A DNA stretch of 64,000 nucleotides from Candidatus Poribacteria bacterium (GTDB taxonomy: Bacteria > Poribacteria > WGA-4E > WGA-3G), in contig JAJEDB010000046.1 of NCBI GenBank assembly GCA_022821725.1, positions 28,745 through 92,744 on the forward strand. Reading direction: 5' to 3'. The position numbers were made by a program, and so were the translations under genes. Positions 45,673 to 53,630 of the stretch are shown piece after piece; the stretch's first letter is position 1; the number at the start of each line of letters is the position of its first letter. The notes under the pieces are model-generated. The model saw only the letters and a list, made by a program, of their open reading frames with translations. It did not search any database and was not told the DNA's origin.

Positions 45673-45828
45673 TTCTTTTCCTCCGTCTAAAACGGGGCTG
45701 TTGTTTATGCTGTAAATACCGAGTGTTGTTGGCATTCTAATAGATATTCGCCGTTTCGTCAATCCCAATTTTTGTGTTGGATGGATATTTCATTTCTAAA
45801 TGACCCCAGAGAAAAAAGATGAGATTAT

Positions 45829-45857
45829 TTGACAATTATGTGGCATTGTGCTACAAT
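45829..45857 (+). promoter_or_regulatory. Sigma70-type promoter for the membrane protein at 45892
   Basis: TTGACA (45829-45834), 17 bases, TACAAT (45852-45857): a near-consensus promoter. The transcript would have a leader of about 28 bases with GGGAG before ATG 45892, a normal arrangement unlike the leaderless type seen at 22975. Confidence 0.75.
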
Positions 45858-45891
45858 AGAATTGAAAATTTAAATAGAAAGTCGGGAGCGC

Positions 45892-46437
45892 ATGAAAACC
45901 AAAAATAACATTACACTAACGGTTGGACAAATCGCCGCGGGGAGTGTCATTGGGTTGGCAGGTGGGTGGATGTGTCTGCTGATATTTGAGAATCTTATCT
46001 GGCAATCCCTACTTGGGGACCGAGTCAATCACGGTTTCTGGGTAGGCTTATTCCTCCTCATTTCGCTGAGCGTCACATACGGAACTGTGATTATTGGGGC
46101 AAGCACAGGGATCCGCTTTGTGAGTCGAAAATTTGGCACTGATATTCCGCTAAAACCGCTCTGTTCGGGGGCATTTTTGGGACCACCTGCTGTCGTTGGT
46201 TTGCTGGCACTCCTTAACGTTCCATGGGAAATATTTGGCAGACCGAATCTGATCTTGGCGTTGCTCCTACCCATTCTTAAAACGCTCGCGTATATTGTCT
46301 CGTTACCCATGCGTGGGTGGGTACACCTCGGTTTACCCATCGAAATCTGGTACATTCTTGCTATTCCTATCGGGGCAATATTGGGATATAGGTTAACATC
46401 CGTGGAAAAAACGCAAGTAACTGCAGAACAGGCTTAA
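45892..46437 (+). CDS. Hypothetical membrane protein (about four transmembrane helices)
   Basis: A protein of 181 residues. Hydrophobic helices at about 13-35, 45-70, 90-108 and 112-130, with another near the C-terminus ('IWYILAIPIGAILGYRL'). It has no recognisable motif. It is preceded by a near-consensus promoter and followed by a 135-base gap before purF, with a small leader ORF in the gap. Confidence 0.65.
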   Translation: MKTKNNITLTVGQIAAGSVIGLAGGWMCLLIFENLIWQSLLGDRVNHGFWVGLFLLISLSVTYGTVIIGASTGIRFVSRKFGTDIPLKPLCSGAFLGPPAVVGLLALLNVPWEIFGRPNLILALLLPILKTLAYIVSLPMRGWVHLGLPIEIWYILAIPIGAILGYRLTSVEKTQVTAEQA

Positions 46438-46457
46438 ATTCAGGAGAGGCTTCTTTG

Positions 46458-46586
46458 ATGAACTGTTGCGAAAATCGACCGCTGATTCTTGTGATTTACC
46501 CTGATGATATCTCTAATTATCAGAGTCCATCGGTTAAATCAGGGGTCCGCGCTGGAGGTTTCATCCGTCAATATGCAATACGATGA
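46458..46586 (+). CDS. Possible 42-residue leader ORF overlapping the purF start
   Basis: ATG 46458 is preceded by AGGAGAGG at 46442-46449 with eight bases spacing, a better ribosome site than purF has. It reads 'MNCCENRPLILVIYPDDISN' and further to TGA 46584-46586, 11 bases past the purF ATG at 46573. It may be an upstream ORF that couples or controls purF translation, or may be chance. Confidence 0.3.
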   Translation: MNCCENRPLILVIYPDDISNYQSPSVKSGVRAGGFIRQYAIR

Positions 46587-47982
46587 TAAACCAAAGGACG
46601 AATGCGGTGTATTCGGCGTTTTCGGCCATCCAAAAGCAGTAGAATTGACGTATTTAGGGTTGCGCGCCCTTCAGCATCGAGGTCAAGAAAGTAGCGGTAT
46701 CGTCGCATCAGACGGCGATAAGTTCACATACCATCACGGTATGGGACTCGTTCATTCGGTTTTCACTACTGAAGCTTTAGCCGGATTGAAAGGGCATATT
46801 GCTATCGGACATAACCGATATTCAACGGCTGGGGAAAGCACGCTTGAAAACGCGCAGCCTTTGGTCCGAAACTATAAGCAAGGGCCCCTCGCCCTCGGCC
46901 ACAATGGCAATCTCGTCAATGCGATGCAAATTCGGAATCATTTAGAGAATGCCGGTTCCATCTTTAGCACCAGTTTGGATACTGAGGTCATTTTTCACTT
47001 GATAGCCCACTCGCGGAAGCAGGCGTTGGAATATAGAATTATTGATGCCCTGCGAAGTATTGAGGGCGCGTATTCCTTCGTATGCATGGATAAAAATACG
47101 CTCATAGGCGCACGCGATTCCCACGGATTTCGACCCCTCTGGCTCGGTAAACTCGGTGATGCTTATGTGTTAGCCTCTGAGACGTGTGCTTTTGATGTGA
47201 TTGAAGCCAAGCCAATACGTGAGGTGGAGCCGGGGGAGTTGGTATTCACACGCTCCACGTATCGCGGTGTAGAGTCCCTCCGTTTTCATAAGAAAGAATC
47301 ACAATTATCGCAATGTATCTTTGAATATATCTATTTGGCGCGACCCGATAGCATGATGTTCGGACAGAGTGTCAACAACAGACGCCGCGAATTCGGCAGA
47401 CAACTCGCCCGCGAACATCCCGTCAAAGCAGATGTTGTTATTCCTGTGCCTGACTCTGCAACGATTGCCGCCCTCGGATACGCCGAGGAATCTGGCATTC
47501 CCTTCGATTTAGGGCTCTCTCGGAACCCCTTTGTCGGGCGCTCGTTCATGAACCCGGCGCAGGATGTCCGAGAACTCATGGTGAAGGTGAAATTGAACCC
47601 GGTGCGCGACGTGCTGCACGGCAAACGGGTCGTCCTCGTAGACGACTCAATCATGCGCGGAACGAACAGCAGAAAACTCATCAAAATGGTTCGGCAAGGC
47701 GGGGCAACAGCCGTCCATCTCCGAATCGCATCCCCTCCAAATAAATTCGCTTGCTTCTATGGTGTAGATACGCCGACCCGTGGCGAGTTAATCGCGAGTT
47801 CACATACAATTGACGAAATCCGTAAATACATCCGTGCTGACAGTCTGGGGTATCTGAGTATTGACGGAATGCTTCAATCCGTGGAAACACCTCAGAATTT
47901 TTGTACCACCTGTTTTGATGGAAAATATCCCATTCCGTTTGTGGAAGAATCCTCACAACAACTCCCCTTAATCGTAGATTAA
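46573..47982 (+). CDS. purF: Amidophosphoribosyltransferase
   Basis: A protein of 469 residues from ATG 46573 ('MQYDDKPKDECGVFG'); the cysteine after the short propeptide becomes the N-terminal nucleophile of the glutaminase. The PRPP loop is 'VVLVDDSIMRGTNSRK'. Cysteines matching the [4Fe-4S] ligands of the Bacillus-type enzyme are present ('QCIFEYIY', 'ACFYGVDTP', 'CTTCFDGKYP'), so this is the iron-sulfur form that needs processing. It makes phosphoribosylamine, the first step of purine synthesis. It is the first of purF - membrane protein - purM - FliG-like, all closely spaced on the plus strand. Confidence 0.95.
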   Translation: MQYDDKPKDECGVFGVFGHPKAVELTYLGLRALQHRGQESSGIVASDGDKFTYHHGMGLVHSVFTTEALAGLKGHIAIGHNRYSTAGESTLENAQPLVRNYKQGPLALGHNGNLVNAMQIRNHLENAGSIFSTSLDTEVIFHLIAHSRKQALEYRIIDALRSIEGAYSFVCMDKNTLIGARDSHGFRPLWLGKLGDAYVLASETCAFDVIEAKPIREVEPGELVFTRSTYRGVESLRFHKKESQLSQCIFEYIYLARPDSMMFGQSVNNRRREFGRQLAREHPVKADVVIPVPDSATIAALGYAEESGIPFDLGLSRNPFVGRSFMNPAQDVRELMVKVKLNPVRDVLHGKRVVLVDDSIMRGTNSRKLIKMVRQGGATAVHLRIASPPNKFACFYGVDTPTRGELIASSHTIDEIRKYIRADSLGYLSIDGMLQSVETPQNFCTTCFDGKYPIPFVEESSQQLPLIVD

Positions 47983-48030
47983 ACCGAGTCTTCAGATGGA
48001 CGTGGAAGCGTGCCTGACGAGGGAAATTTC

Positions 48031-48336
48031 ATGCAGTATAGACAACGTGGCAAACAGAAGAAACCGAATCCGATAGGGACAGCGCAAGGGCGGCACACGC
48101 TTATCTCCCTGCTCGGTTGTGCCATCCTTGGGATGGTGCTGAGTCGGGTTCTCCCGTTTCTGATAGAGAAACTGCGACCGAATATGACACCAGCAGAGGC
48201 GGAAGAGATCGGGGTTCTCATAGCCTTGGGCATTAGCGGGATCGTGTTAGTCGTGAGTCTCCTAAGACCGAAGAAAGAGGCTTCACCCCTTCGTAAACAA
48301 TTATTAAAGGAACAAGAAAAATCAGATGGCAGCTAA
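48031..48336 (+). CDS. Hypothetical membrane protein between purF and purM
   Basis: A protein of 101 residues; GAGGG seven bases before ATG 48031 makes it a better start than GTG 48010. Two hydrophobic helices (about 23-45 and 60-79) with basic ends. It overlaps the start of purM by 11 bases, so the genes are translated together. I do not recognise a family; the place inside a purine operon is not enough to assign a role. Confidence 0.6.
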   Translation: MQYRQRGKQKKPNPIGTAQGRHTLISLLGCAILGMVLSRVLPFLIEKLRPNMTPAEAEEIGVLIALGISGIVLVVSLLRPKKEASPLRKQLLKEQEKSDGS

Positions 48337-49366
48337 GAAGCCTTTGACATACGCCGATGCTGGCGTTTCGTTTGAAGCAGAATCCGAGGCTATATCCCGG
48401 CTTAAAAGCCTGGTCCAAACGACCTATCGCCCTGAAGTCCTCAGTGATGTCGGCAGTTTCGGCGGGCTTTTTGCACTTAAAACCTATCAAGAACCCGTTC
48501 TCGTTTCCAGTACAGATAGCGTTGGCACAAAACTGAAGGTCGCCTTTAAAGTCGGACGGCACGACACCGTCGGTTTCGATATTGTGGCACATTGCGGCAA
48601 CGATATCGTCGTGCAGGGAGCAGAACCGCTCTTCTTTTTAGATTATATCGGCATTAGCAAAGTGGCACCAGCCGTGATTGAAGAGATTATAGCCGGTCTC
48701 GCATCGGGATGCAGAGAGATTGGGTGCGCATTAATCGGTGGCGAAATCGCAGAGTTGTCAGATATCTATACACCCGGTGAATACGATCTGGTGGGGACGA
48801 TTGTCGGGGCGGTTGAAAAAGCAGACGTGATTACCGGAGAGAGAGTTACGCCCGGAGATCAACTCATCGGTTTAGGATCCGCGGGTTTACATACAAACGG
48901 CTTTACACTCGCTCGGCGTATTCTGTTCGATAGGTGCGATTACAGTGTAGACACCTATCTTCCTGAACTCTCTGCCACGGTCGGGGAGGCGCTCCTTGCG
49001 TGCCACAAAAGTTACGTCAGATCCATTTTGTCGCTTCGTAAGGGATGCGACATTAAAGGGATTGCCCATATCACCGGAGGCGGTTTATCAGCAAATGTCG
49101 AGCGGATTTTACCAGACGGATGTATCGCCTACATTCGGAACCGGACATGGGAAATTCCGCCCATTTTCCCGTTTCTCCAAGAGAAAGGGGACGTTGAAGA
49201 ACCGGAAATGTACAGGGTTTTCAATATGGGAATCGGGATGGTAGTGATTGTCGCTCCCGATGCCATTGATGCTGCGCTGGAATCTCTCAACGCCTCTGGA
49301 GAATCTACTTACCGAATTGGTGAAGTAATCGCGGGGAAGAAGGGGGTTCAAGGTGTCCCTTCCTAA
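48326..49366 (+). CDS. purM: Phosphoribosylformylglycinamidine cyclo-ligase (AIR synthetase)
   Basis: A protein of 346 residues, the normal length. Motifs: 'TYADAGVSFEAE' at the start, 'VSSTDSVGTKLKVAF', 'DIVAHCGNDIVVQGAEPLFF' and 'AHITGGGLSANVERILP'. It closes the imidazole ring in purine synthesis. The start overlaps the small membrane protein gene by 11 bases, and its end overlaps the FliG-like gene by 14 bases, so all lie in one operon. Confidence 0.96.
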   Translation: MAAKKPLTYADAGVSFEAESEAISRLKSLVQTTYRPEVLSDVGSFGGLFALKTYQEPVLVSSTDSVGTKLKVAFKVGRHDTVGFDIVAHCGNDIVVQGAEPLFFLDYIGISKVAPAVIEEIIAGLASGCREIGCALIGGEIAELSDIYTPGEYDLVGTIVGAVEKADVITGERVTPGDQLIGLGSAGLHTNGFTLARRILFDRCDYSVDTYLPELSATVGEALLACHKSYVRSILSLRKGCDIKGIAHITGGGLSANVERILPDGCIAYIRNRTWEIPPIFPFLQEKGDVEEPEMYRVFNMGIGMVVIVAPDAIDAALESLNASGESTYRIGEVIAGKKGVQGVPS

Positions 49367-50129
49367 CACGGATGCACAGACCACACCCACCTTTTTAGAT
49401 CAGGCAGCTCAAGAACTTACCGACCTGCTTGACGAAACGCATCCACAAGTGGCTTTGGCAGCGTTCCAAGATGTGGACGATACGGACGCGGCAGTGTTTT
49501 TTGTTATGTGTACACATCTAAAAACTGAATCCACAGGAAATGCGCTCGCCACACATGCCGGCAAAATTTTCGCGCAGCTACCTTTTGACAAGCAGGTGCG
49601 TATTGCTGAGAAGGTAACGCAGACAGAGACGGTTGCCTCTGAAAACGCCAGGCAAATTTGGAATGAACAGATTGAGAGGATTAAGGCGGCAATCCAAGAA
49701 ACCACCTTCTTGGGGGAAGGAACCGCGAACCTCGCAAAATTGGTATCGTATCTCGACGTAACAGCACAGAATGCGTTACTGGAAGCATTAGGCGAAAAGC
49801 AACCTGAAGTGGTGGAGAGCGTCTCTGAGCAGCTGTTTACGTTTGAAGATTTGGGGAATTTGGAGAATGAAGCAATCAGAACTATTTTACAAGTATTGGA
49901 CAAACCCACTTTAGCCCTTGCCCTACACAACGCCTCAACTGCTGTACATGACCGATTCTTTGAAAATATGTCAGCATCACAAGCAGACGCCATTGCAGCG
50001 GAAACGACGCAACTCACATTTGAGCAGACGCAGATAGCCGACACAGCACGCCAATCGGTTGTCAACTTAGTGCGTAACTTCGCAGCAAAAGGTTTGCTGA
50101 AAATTGGACAGTCCCCTACTTGTCTTTAA
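49353..50129 (+). CDS. FliG-like domain protein, not linked to flagellar genes
   Basis: A protein of 258 residues starting at GTG 49353, with AGGGGG at 49341-49346 and six bases spacing. The second half resembles the FliG middle/C-terminal domains: 'LFTFEDLGNLENEAIRTILQ' and 'LALALHNASTAVHDRFFENM' followed by 'ASQADAIAAE' closely follow the FliG pattern 'FxFEDLxxLDDxxIQxxL' and 'LALALKxAxxxxxxxxFxNMSxRxA'. FliG is the flagellar switch protein, but no other flagellar gene is in the window. It overlaps purM and may have a different scaffolding role. FliG similarity is clear; function is not. Confidence 0.7.
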   Translation: MSLPNTDAQTTPTFLDQAAQELTDLLDETHPQVALAAFQDVDDTDAAVFFVMCTHLKTESTGNALATHAGKIFAQLPFDKQVRIAEKVTQTETVASENARQIWNEQIERIKAAIQETTFLGEGTANLAKLVSYLDVTAQNALLEALGEKQPEVVESVSEQLFTFEDLGNLENEAIRTILQVLDKPTLALALHNASTAVHDRFFENMSASQADAIAAETTQLTFEQTQIADTARQSVVNLVRNFAAKGLLKIGQSPTCL

Positions 50130-51066
50130 GCGTAAATAAGTAAGGTATCTCGACCTGAAGGCTGATCGGGTTACCGCCTTTTGTAGCAGGACGGAAAGTG
50201 GTTTTCTTCAACGCCGCAATCGCTGCTGCCTCAAACCCAAACCCAATATCTGTAATCGCTGTAATGTCCCTCGGAATACCCTTCTCATCGATGGTCGCCT
50301 TCAAGAGTACCTGCCCTTCCTTGCCTGCTTTCTTGGCACTTTCCGGATAGTCAGGTTTTATTCTCATCTTAGGACTGGGGGGCACGACACCCGGTTCGCT
50401 CTTAAAATTCACACTATCCAACCCGAGGGCTGCATCTGGAGCCGTGGTATCGAGTTTGTCAATCAATGTTGTTGCCTCACGCTGTATCTCAAATGCCGGT
50501 GCCTTTGTATCGGGTTCAACAGTCGTTGTGGGCTTTACAAAATCGCGATTGACCTCTATAAAACTGGGTCCCTCATCGGTGGGTGTTGTGAGGTCCCCTG
50601 TAGTCTCAAGACCCTGATGGATTGCAAAGGCATCATTCGATAAAGACTGGTCAGTGAAAGTCTTCACGGGGCGTTGGACACGGACTTGCTGCGTGTCCTG
50701 TTTTGCCTCCTTAAACTTCGGTACTTCTCTACGTATGAATCGGCGTTTGGTTTTTACGTCTTCGGTGACGATACTGATGTCAAACGTCTCTTGTTCAAAT
50801 TCAATCCGATCCGCGATATAGAAGACACCAATGATAATCGCTATGAGGGCATGAAACACCATCGCGACGACAAATGCCGCGGAACTGCGTCCGACGTGTA
50901 CTTGTGTGATAGGGTGCTTTGGCAGGTTCGTTTGTGCCGTAGAAATGCCGTGCTGCTGGTTTTCATCAAGCGAAACTTTTTTTAAGGCAACAAAACGTTT
51001 CGGTTTTTTACGCGCTGCTCGGCGCTCCTGCATCTGAGTGATTATACCGGAACTTCTGTTACTCAT
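50116..51066 (-). CDS. tonB: TonB-like energy transducer
   Basis: A protein of 316 residues. A basic cytoplasmic segment of about 60 residues (longer than usual for TonB) is followed by one transmembrane helix (about 63-85, 'AAFVVAMVFHALIAIIIGVF'), a long periplasmic stretch, and the TonB C-terminal domain ('KPDYPESAKKAGKEGQVLLK', 'GFGFEAAAIAALKKTTFRPA'). It transmits energy to TonB-dependent receptors, two of which follow upstream on the same strand. ExbB/ExbD are not in the window. The 3' end overlaps the FliG-like gene by 14 bases, tail to tail. Confidence 0.88.
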   Translation of the reverse strand: MSNRSSGIITQMQERRAARKKPKRFVALKKVSLDENQQHGISTAQTNLPKHPITQVHVGRSSAAFVVAMVFHALIAIIIGVFYIADRIEFEQETFDISIVTEDVKTKRRFIRREVPKFKEAKQDTQQVRVQRPVKTFTDQSLSNDAFAIHQGLETTGDLTTPTDEGPSFIEVNRDFVKPTTTVEPDTKAPAFEIQREATTLIDKLDTTAPDAALGLDSVNFKSEPGVVPPSPKMRIKPDYPESAKKAGKEGQVLLKATIDEKGIPRDITAITDIGFGFEAAAIAALKKTTFRPATKGGNPISLQVEIPYLFTLKDK

Positions 51067-51223
51067 CTATTTTCCTCCTATAAAGAAAGAGTGAATTGTC
51101 TCGGTCTCAGCACACTGTTCGCTCGTATTTCCTATGTTAAGAGGTCGGCTAAAGTGAGTTTAAAAAAATACCCAATAATTATTCACAATTCATGAGTCCT
51201 ATTTTAGCATAAACATGCTTTAT

Positions 51224-51252
51224 ATTTTAACACAATTTCAATTTTGTGTCAA
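51224..51252 (-). promoter_or_regulatory. Sigma70-type promoter for tonB
   Basis: On the minus strand TTGACA (51252-51247), 17 bases, TAAAAT (51229-51224). The leader to ATG 51066 would be about 150 bases long, with TAGGAGG before the start. A small stem AGCAT/ATGCT lies at 51206-51219 in the early leader. This gives tonB its own transcript apart from the receptors upstream. Confidence 0.65.
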
Positions 51253-51270
51253 GGCAGTCTGTTTCTCGGA

Positions 51271-53529
51271 TTATGGATTCCACCAATAGGTCATCTTCGC
51301 CACCACTGTCGAATCCAATAAACGGGATCGCGTCGTGCCGTTCGTATCATACGTTTGATTGAAAACGAAGTAGAAATCACTGCCTGAACGATAAATGTAG
51401 TTGATGAGGAAATTGGTAGACATAACATTCGCATCGGTATTCCACTGCGCAAATAGTTTCGCAAAGAGTCCCGTCGTGAAGGAATAGTCTACTCTCCCTC
51501 TGAAAAGATTGACGTAAACAGGGCGGGGCTGCCCGTCCGTAAAATACAGTTCCGGTAGATCCACTACTTGATTGAACTGATATTGTGCGCTCACGCTTAG
51601 ATGCCCATTCGGCTTGAGGGTCGTTTGTATATACGCTCTACGCACTTCGCCGTTATAGAAATCTTCAATACCGCCACCGAGCGTTGTACTGATCAGACGA
51701 CTATCACTGCTGGAGAGCCGGACATGGTATGAGTTAGACGAATAGTCGCCTATTGGAATCTCCACGCCTTCCCTGAAATCGAAAACATCGTTCAGACGTT
51801 CAAAGGTGCGTTTCCCGTTAAAAAGGATATAGTCTCCGGTGTCAAATTCAAACCAGTTCGTGTAGGAAATGTCCCACTCTTCCAATTCGTTATCGTGATT
51901 GAGGATATAGTTAACCTCTGGACCCGTCCAAATTTGTCGGATTCCGAATCTTTGCGGCATCGGGACCCAGCGCGCCTCACCCCGAAACTGCCGAATGCCG
52001 GTCCGTCTCACATATCCGACTGCAGGGTTGAAATTCTCACCGATGTCGGTATACGAGCCTTCCAGACGAACCCGATTGCTCCGCCAGTTGGAACCGAGAT
52101 ACCAGGCATTATTTTGTCCAGCGAGGCCCGGTTCAAACGTGCGAGACCACATACCTCGGACATCCATACTGTCGTTCGGACGGTATTCAAAGTCAAAACC
52201 ACCGGCACGATTATAGTCGCCAATTTCATCTTTATTGACAGCGATCATACCGATACGCGAACCCGAGGCAATGTCCTTCGTAATTCGCATCACAGAATAA
52301 TTCGTGCGCGGAACGTCAAGTGGATCCTCTTCCGTATTGGCATCGTGGAATTTATCTGTTAGGACGTTAAGGAACCCTACGCCGTAGGAACCGACTTTAC
52401 CACTCGCTTTGCCACCGAAGATAATCGGGATCGCGTTGCCTTCAGCAAGTCCAATACGGCGGCTGTAGAAAAGGAGCATCGGGGGAGGACGCCGATAACT
52501 GCTCCGCGGTATCCCGAAATCGAAAAGTCCTGCACCCTCCAAAAAGAACGGACGCTTCTCAGGGAAAAAGAGACTAAATCGGGTCAAGTTCACCTGTTCT
52601 TCGTCGGCTTCAACTTGCGCAAAGTCGGTGTTATAGGTGACATCGGCAGTGAGATTTGATGTGATGCCGTATTTGACATCGACACCCATCTTGAATTTTC
52701 CGTCCGTTTCAAGTCCCGCGTCATTTTCATTAATTTGGGTCACACCGGGAAGGAGATACGGGAGTACCTCTAAGTTCCGAGAGGGGGCAACATCTGAGAT
52801 ACCGACAAGTCTCCCAAGGTTAGCCGTTCGATACTTCGCCATGCCACCATAGGACGCTGGCACAGGGACCCATATCACCTCTTCTTGATTTCGGGCGAGT
52901 TCGCGACCCGTGTTCATCCCCCATACGATCTGATCGCTCTGCTTGAAACGAAGTTGACTGAAGGGGATACTCAGTTCGGAAGTCCAATACGTGTCGTTGA
53001 TTTTCGATTTACATTCTACAACGGCATCCCAATCCCTGTTGAGCGTGTCACCACTGTTCGTTACAGCTCTGTCCTGTATCGCACCGAGCGCGTTCATACG
53101 GAAAAAGAAACCGCTCCGTTTGTCATCATACGTATCCAATATCAAAAACACGGTGTCGTTTTCGTGCAGGTCACGGGAATCTCGGCGCATCTCATTGGCG
53201 ACGAGTTTCGATATCTCCGAATCGAAACAGGTAAAACCGAAGTAGATGTTCTCGGTGTCATAGAGGATCCGAACCTCCATAGGTTGGGAACTGACTTCGC
53301 CTTCATAGGGTTCAATCTGTACAAACTCGTCAATCGATTCGGCGTGTTGCCAATCATCTTCCGTTAAATCACCGTCAATCTCAATACTCTCGTAAGTGCG
53401 GTGTGCCTTGATCTGGTAATCATGTGATTCAGCGTGTCCGTTTGCACCAACGGCGTTCAATAGGAGAATAAGAAGTAGCGGAACCGTGATTCTTTGGAAT
53501 TTCAGTGAAGCAGATAGATAGTCGTCCAA
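51271..53529 (-). CDS. CBM9-like + DUF5916 outer-membrane barrel protein
   Basis: A protein of 752 residues, start TTG 53529 with AAGGAGG nine bases upstream. Signal peptide about residues 1-33 ('VPLLLILLLNAVGANGHAES'). Residues about 40-230 are a carbohydrate-binding family 9-like beta domain ('IEIDGDLTEDDWQHAESIDE', 'VRILYDTENIYFGFTCFD', 'WTSELSIPFSQLRF'). The rest is DUF5916, strand-rich and ending in aromatic-alternating strands ('KMTYWWNP'), typical of an outer-membrane barrel. The family often sits with sugar-uptake or peptidase genes, but substrates are unknown. It lies between tonB and two TonB-dependent receptor genes. Confidence 0.85.
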   Translation of the reverse strand: MDDYLSASLKFQRITVPLLLILLLNAVGANGHAESHDYQIKAHRTYESIEIDGDLTEDDWQHAESIDEFVQIEPYEGEVSSQPMEVRILYDTENIYFGFTCFDSEISKLVANEMRRDSRDLHENDTVFLILDTYDDKRSGFFFRMNALGAIQDRAVTNSGDTLNRDWDAVVECKSKINDTYWTSELSIPFSQLRFKQSDQIVWGMNTGRELARNQEEVIWVPVPASYGGMAKYRTANLGRLVGISDVAPSRNLEVLPYLLPGVTQINENDAGLETDGKFKMGVDVKYGITSNLTADVTYNTDFAQVEADEEQVNLTRFSLFFPEKRPFFLEGAGLFDFGIPRSSYRRPPPMLLFYSRRIGLAEGNAIPIIFGGKASGKVGSYGVGFLNVLTDKFHDANTEEDPLDVPRTNYSVMRITKDIASGSRIGMIAVNKDEIGDYNRAGGFDFEYRPNDSMDVRGMWSRTFEPGLAGQNNAWYLGSNWRSNRVRLEGSYTDIGENFNPAVGYVRRTGIRQFRGEARWVPMPQRFGIRQIWTGPEVNYILNHDNELEEWDISYTNWFEFDTGDYILFNGKRTFERLNDVFDFREGVEIPIGDYSSNSYHVRLSSSDSRLISTTLGGGIEDFYNGEVRRAYIQTTLKPNGHLSVSAQYQFNQVVDLPELYFTDGQPRPVYVNLFRGRVDYSFTTGLFAKLFAQWNTDANVMSTNFLINYIYRSGSDFYFVFNQTYDTNGTTRSRLLDSTVVAKMTYWWNP

Positions 53530-53630
53530 AAAACGTCGCCTCCTTGCAAAAAAAGATGGAGTTAATCTTATTTATTAAAGACGAAAAAAGAGGCAAATTG
53601 GACTATATAAATTTCAATTAAACGGATTCA

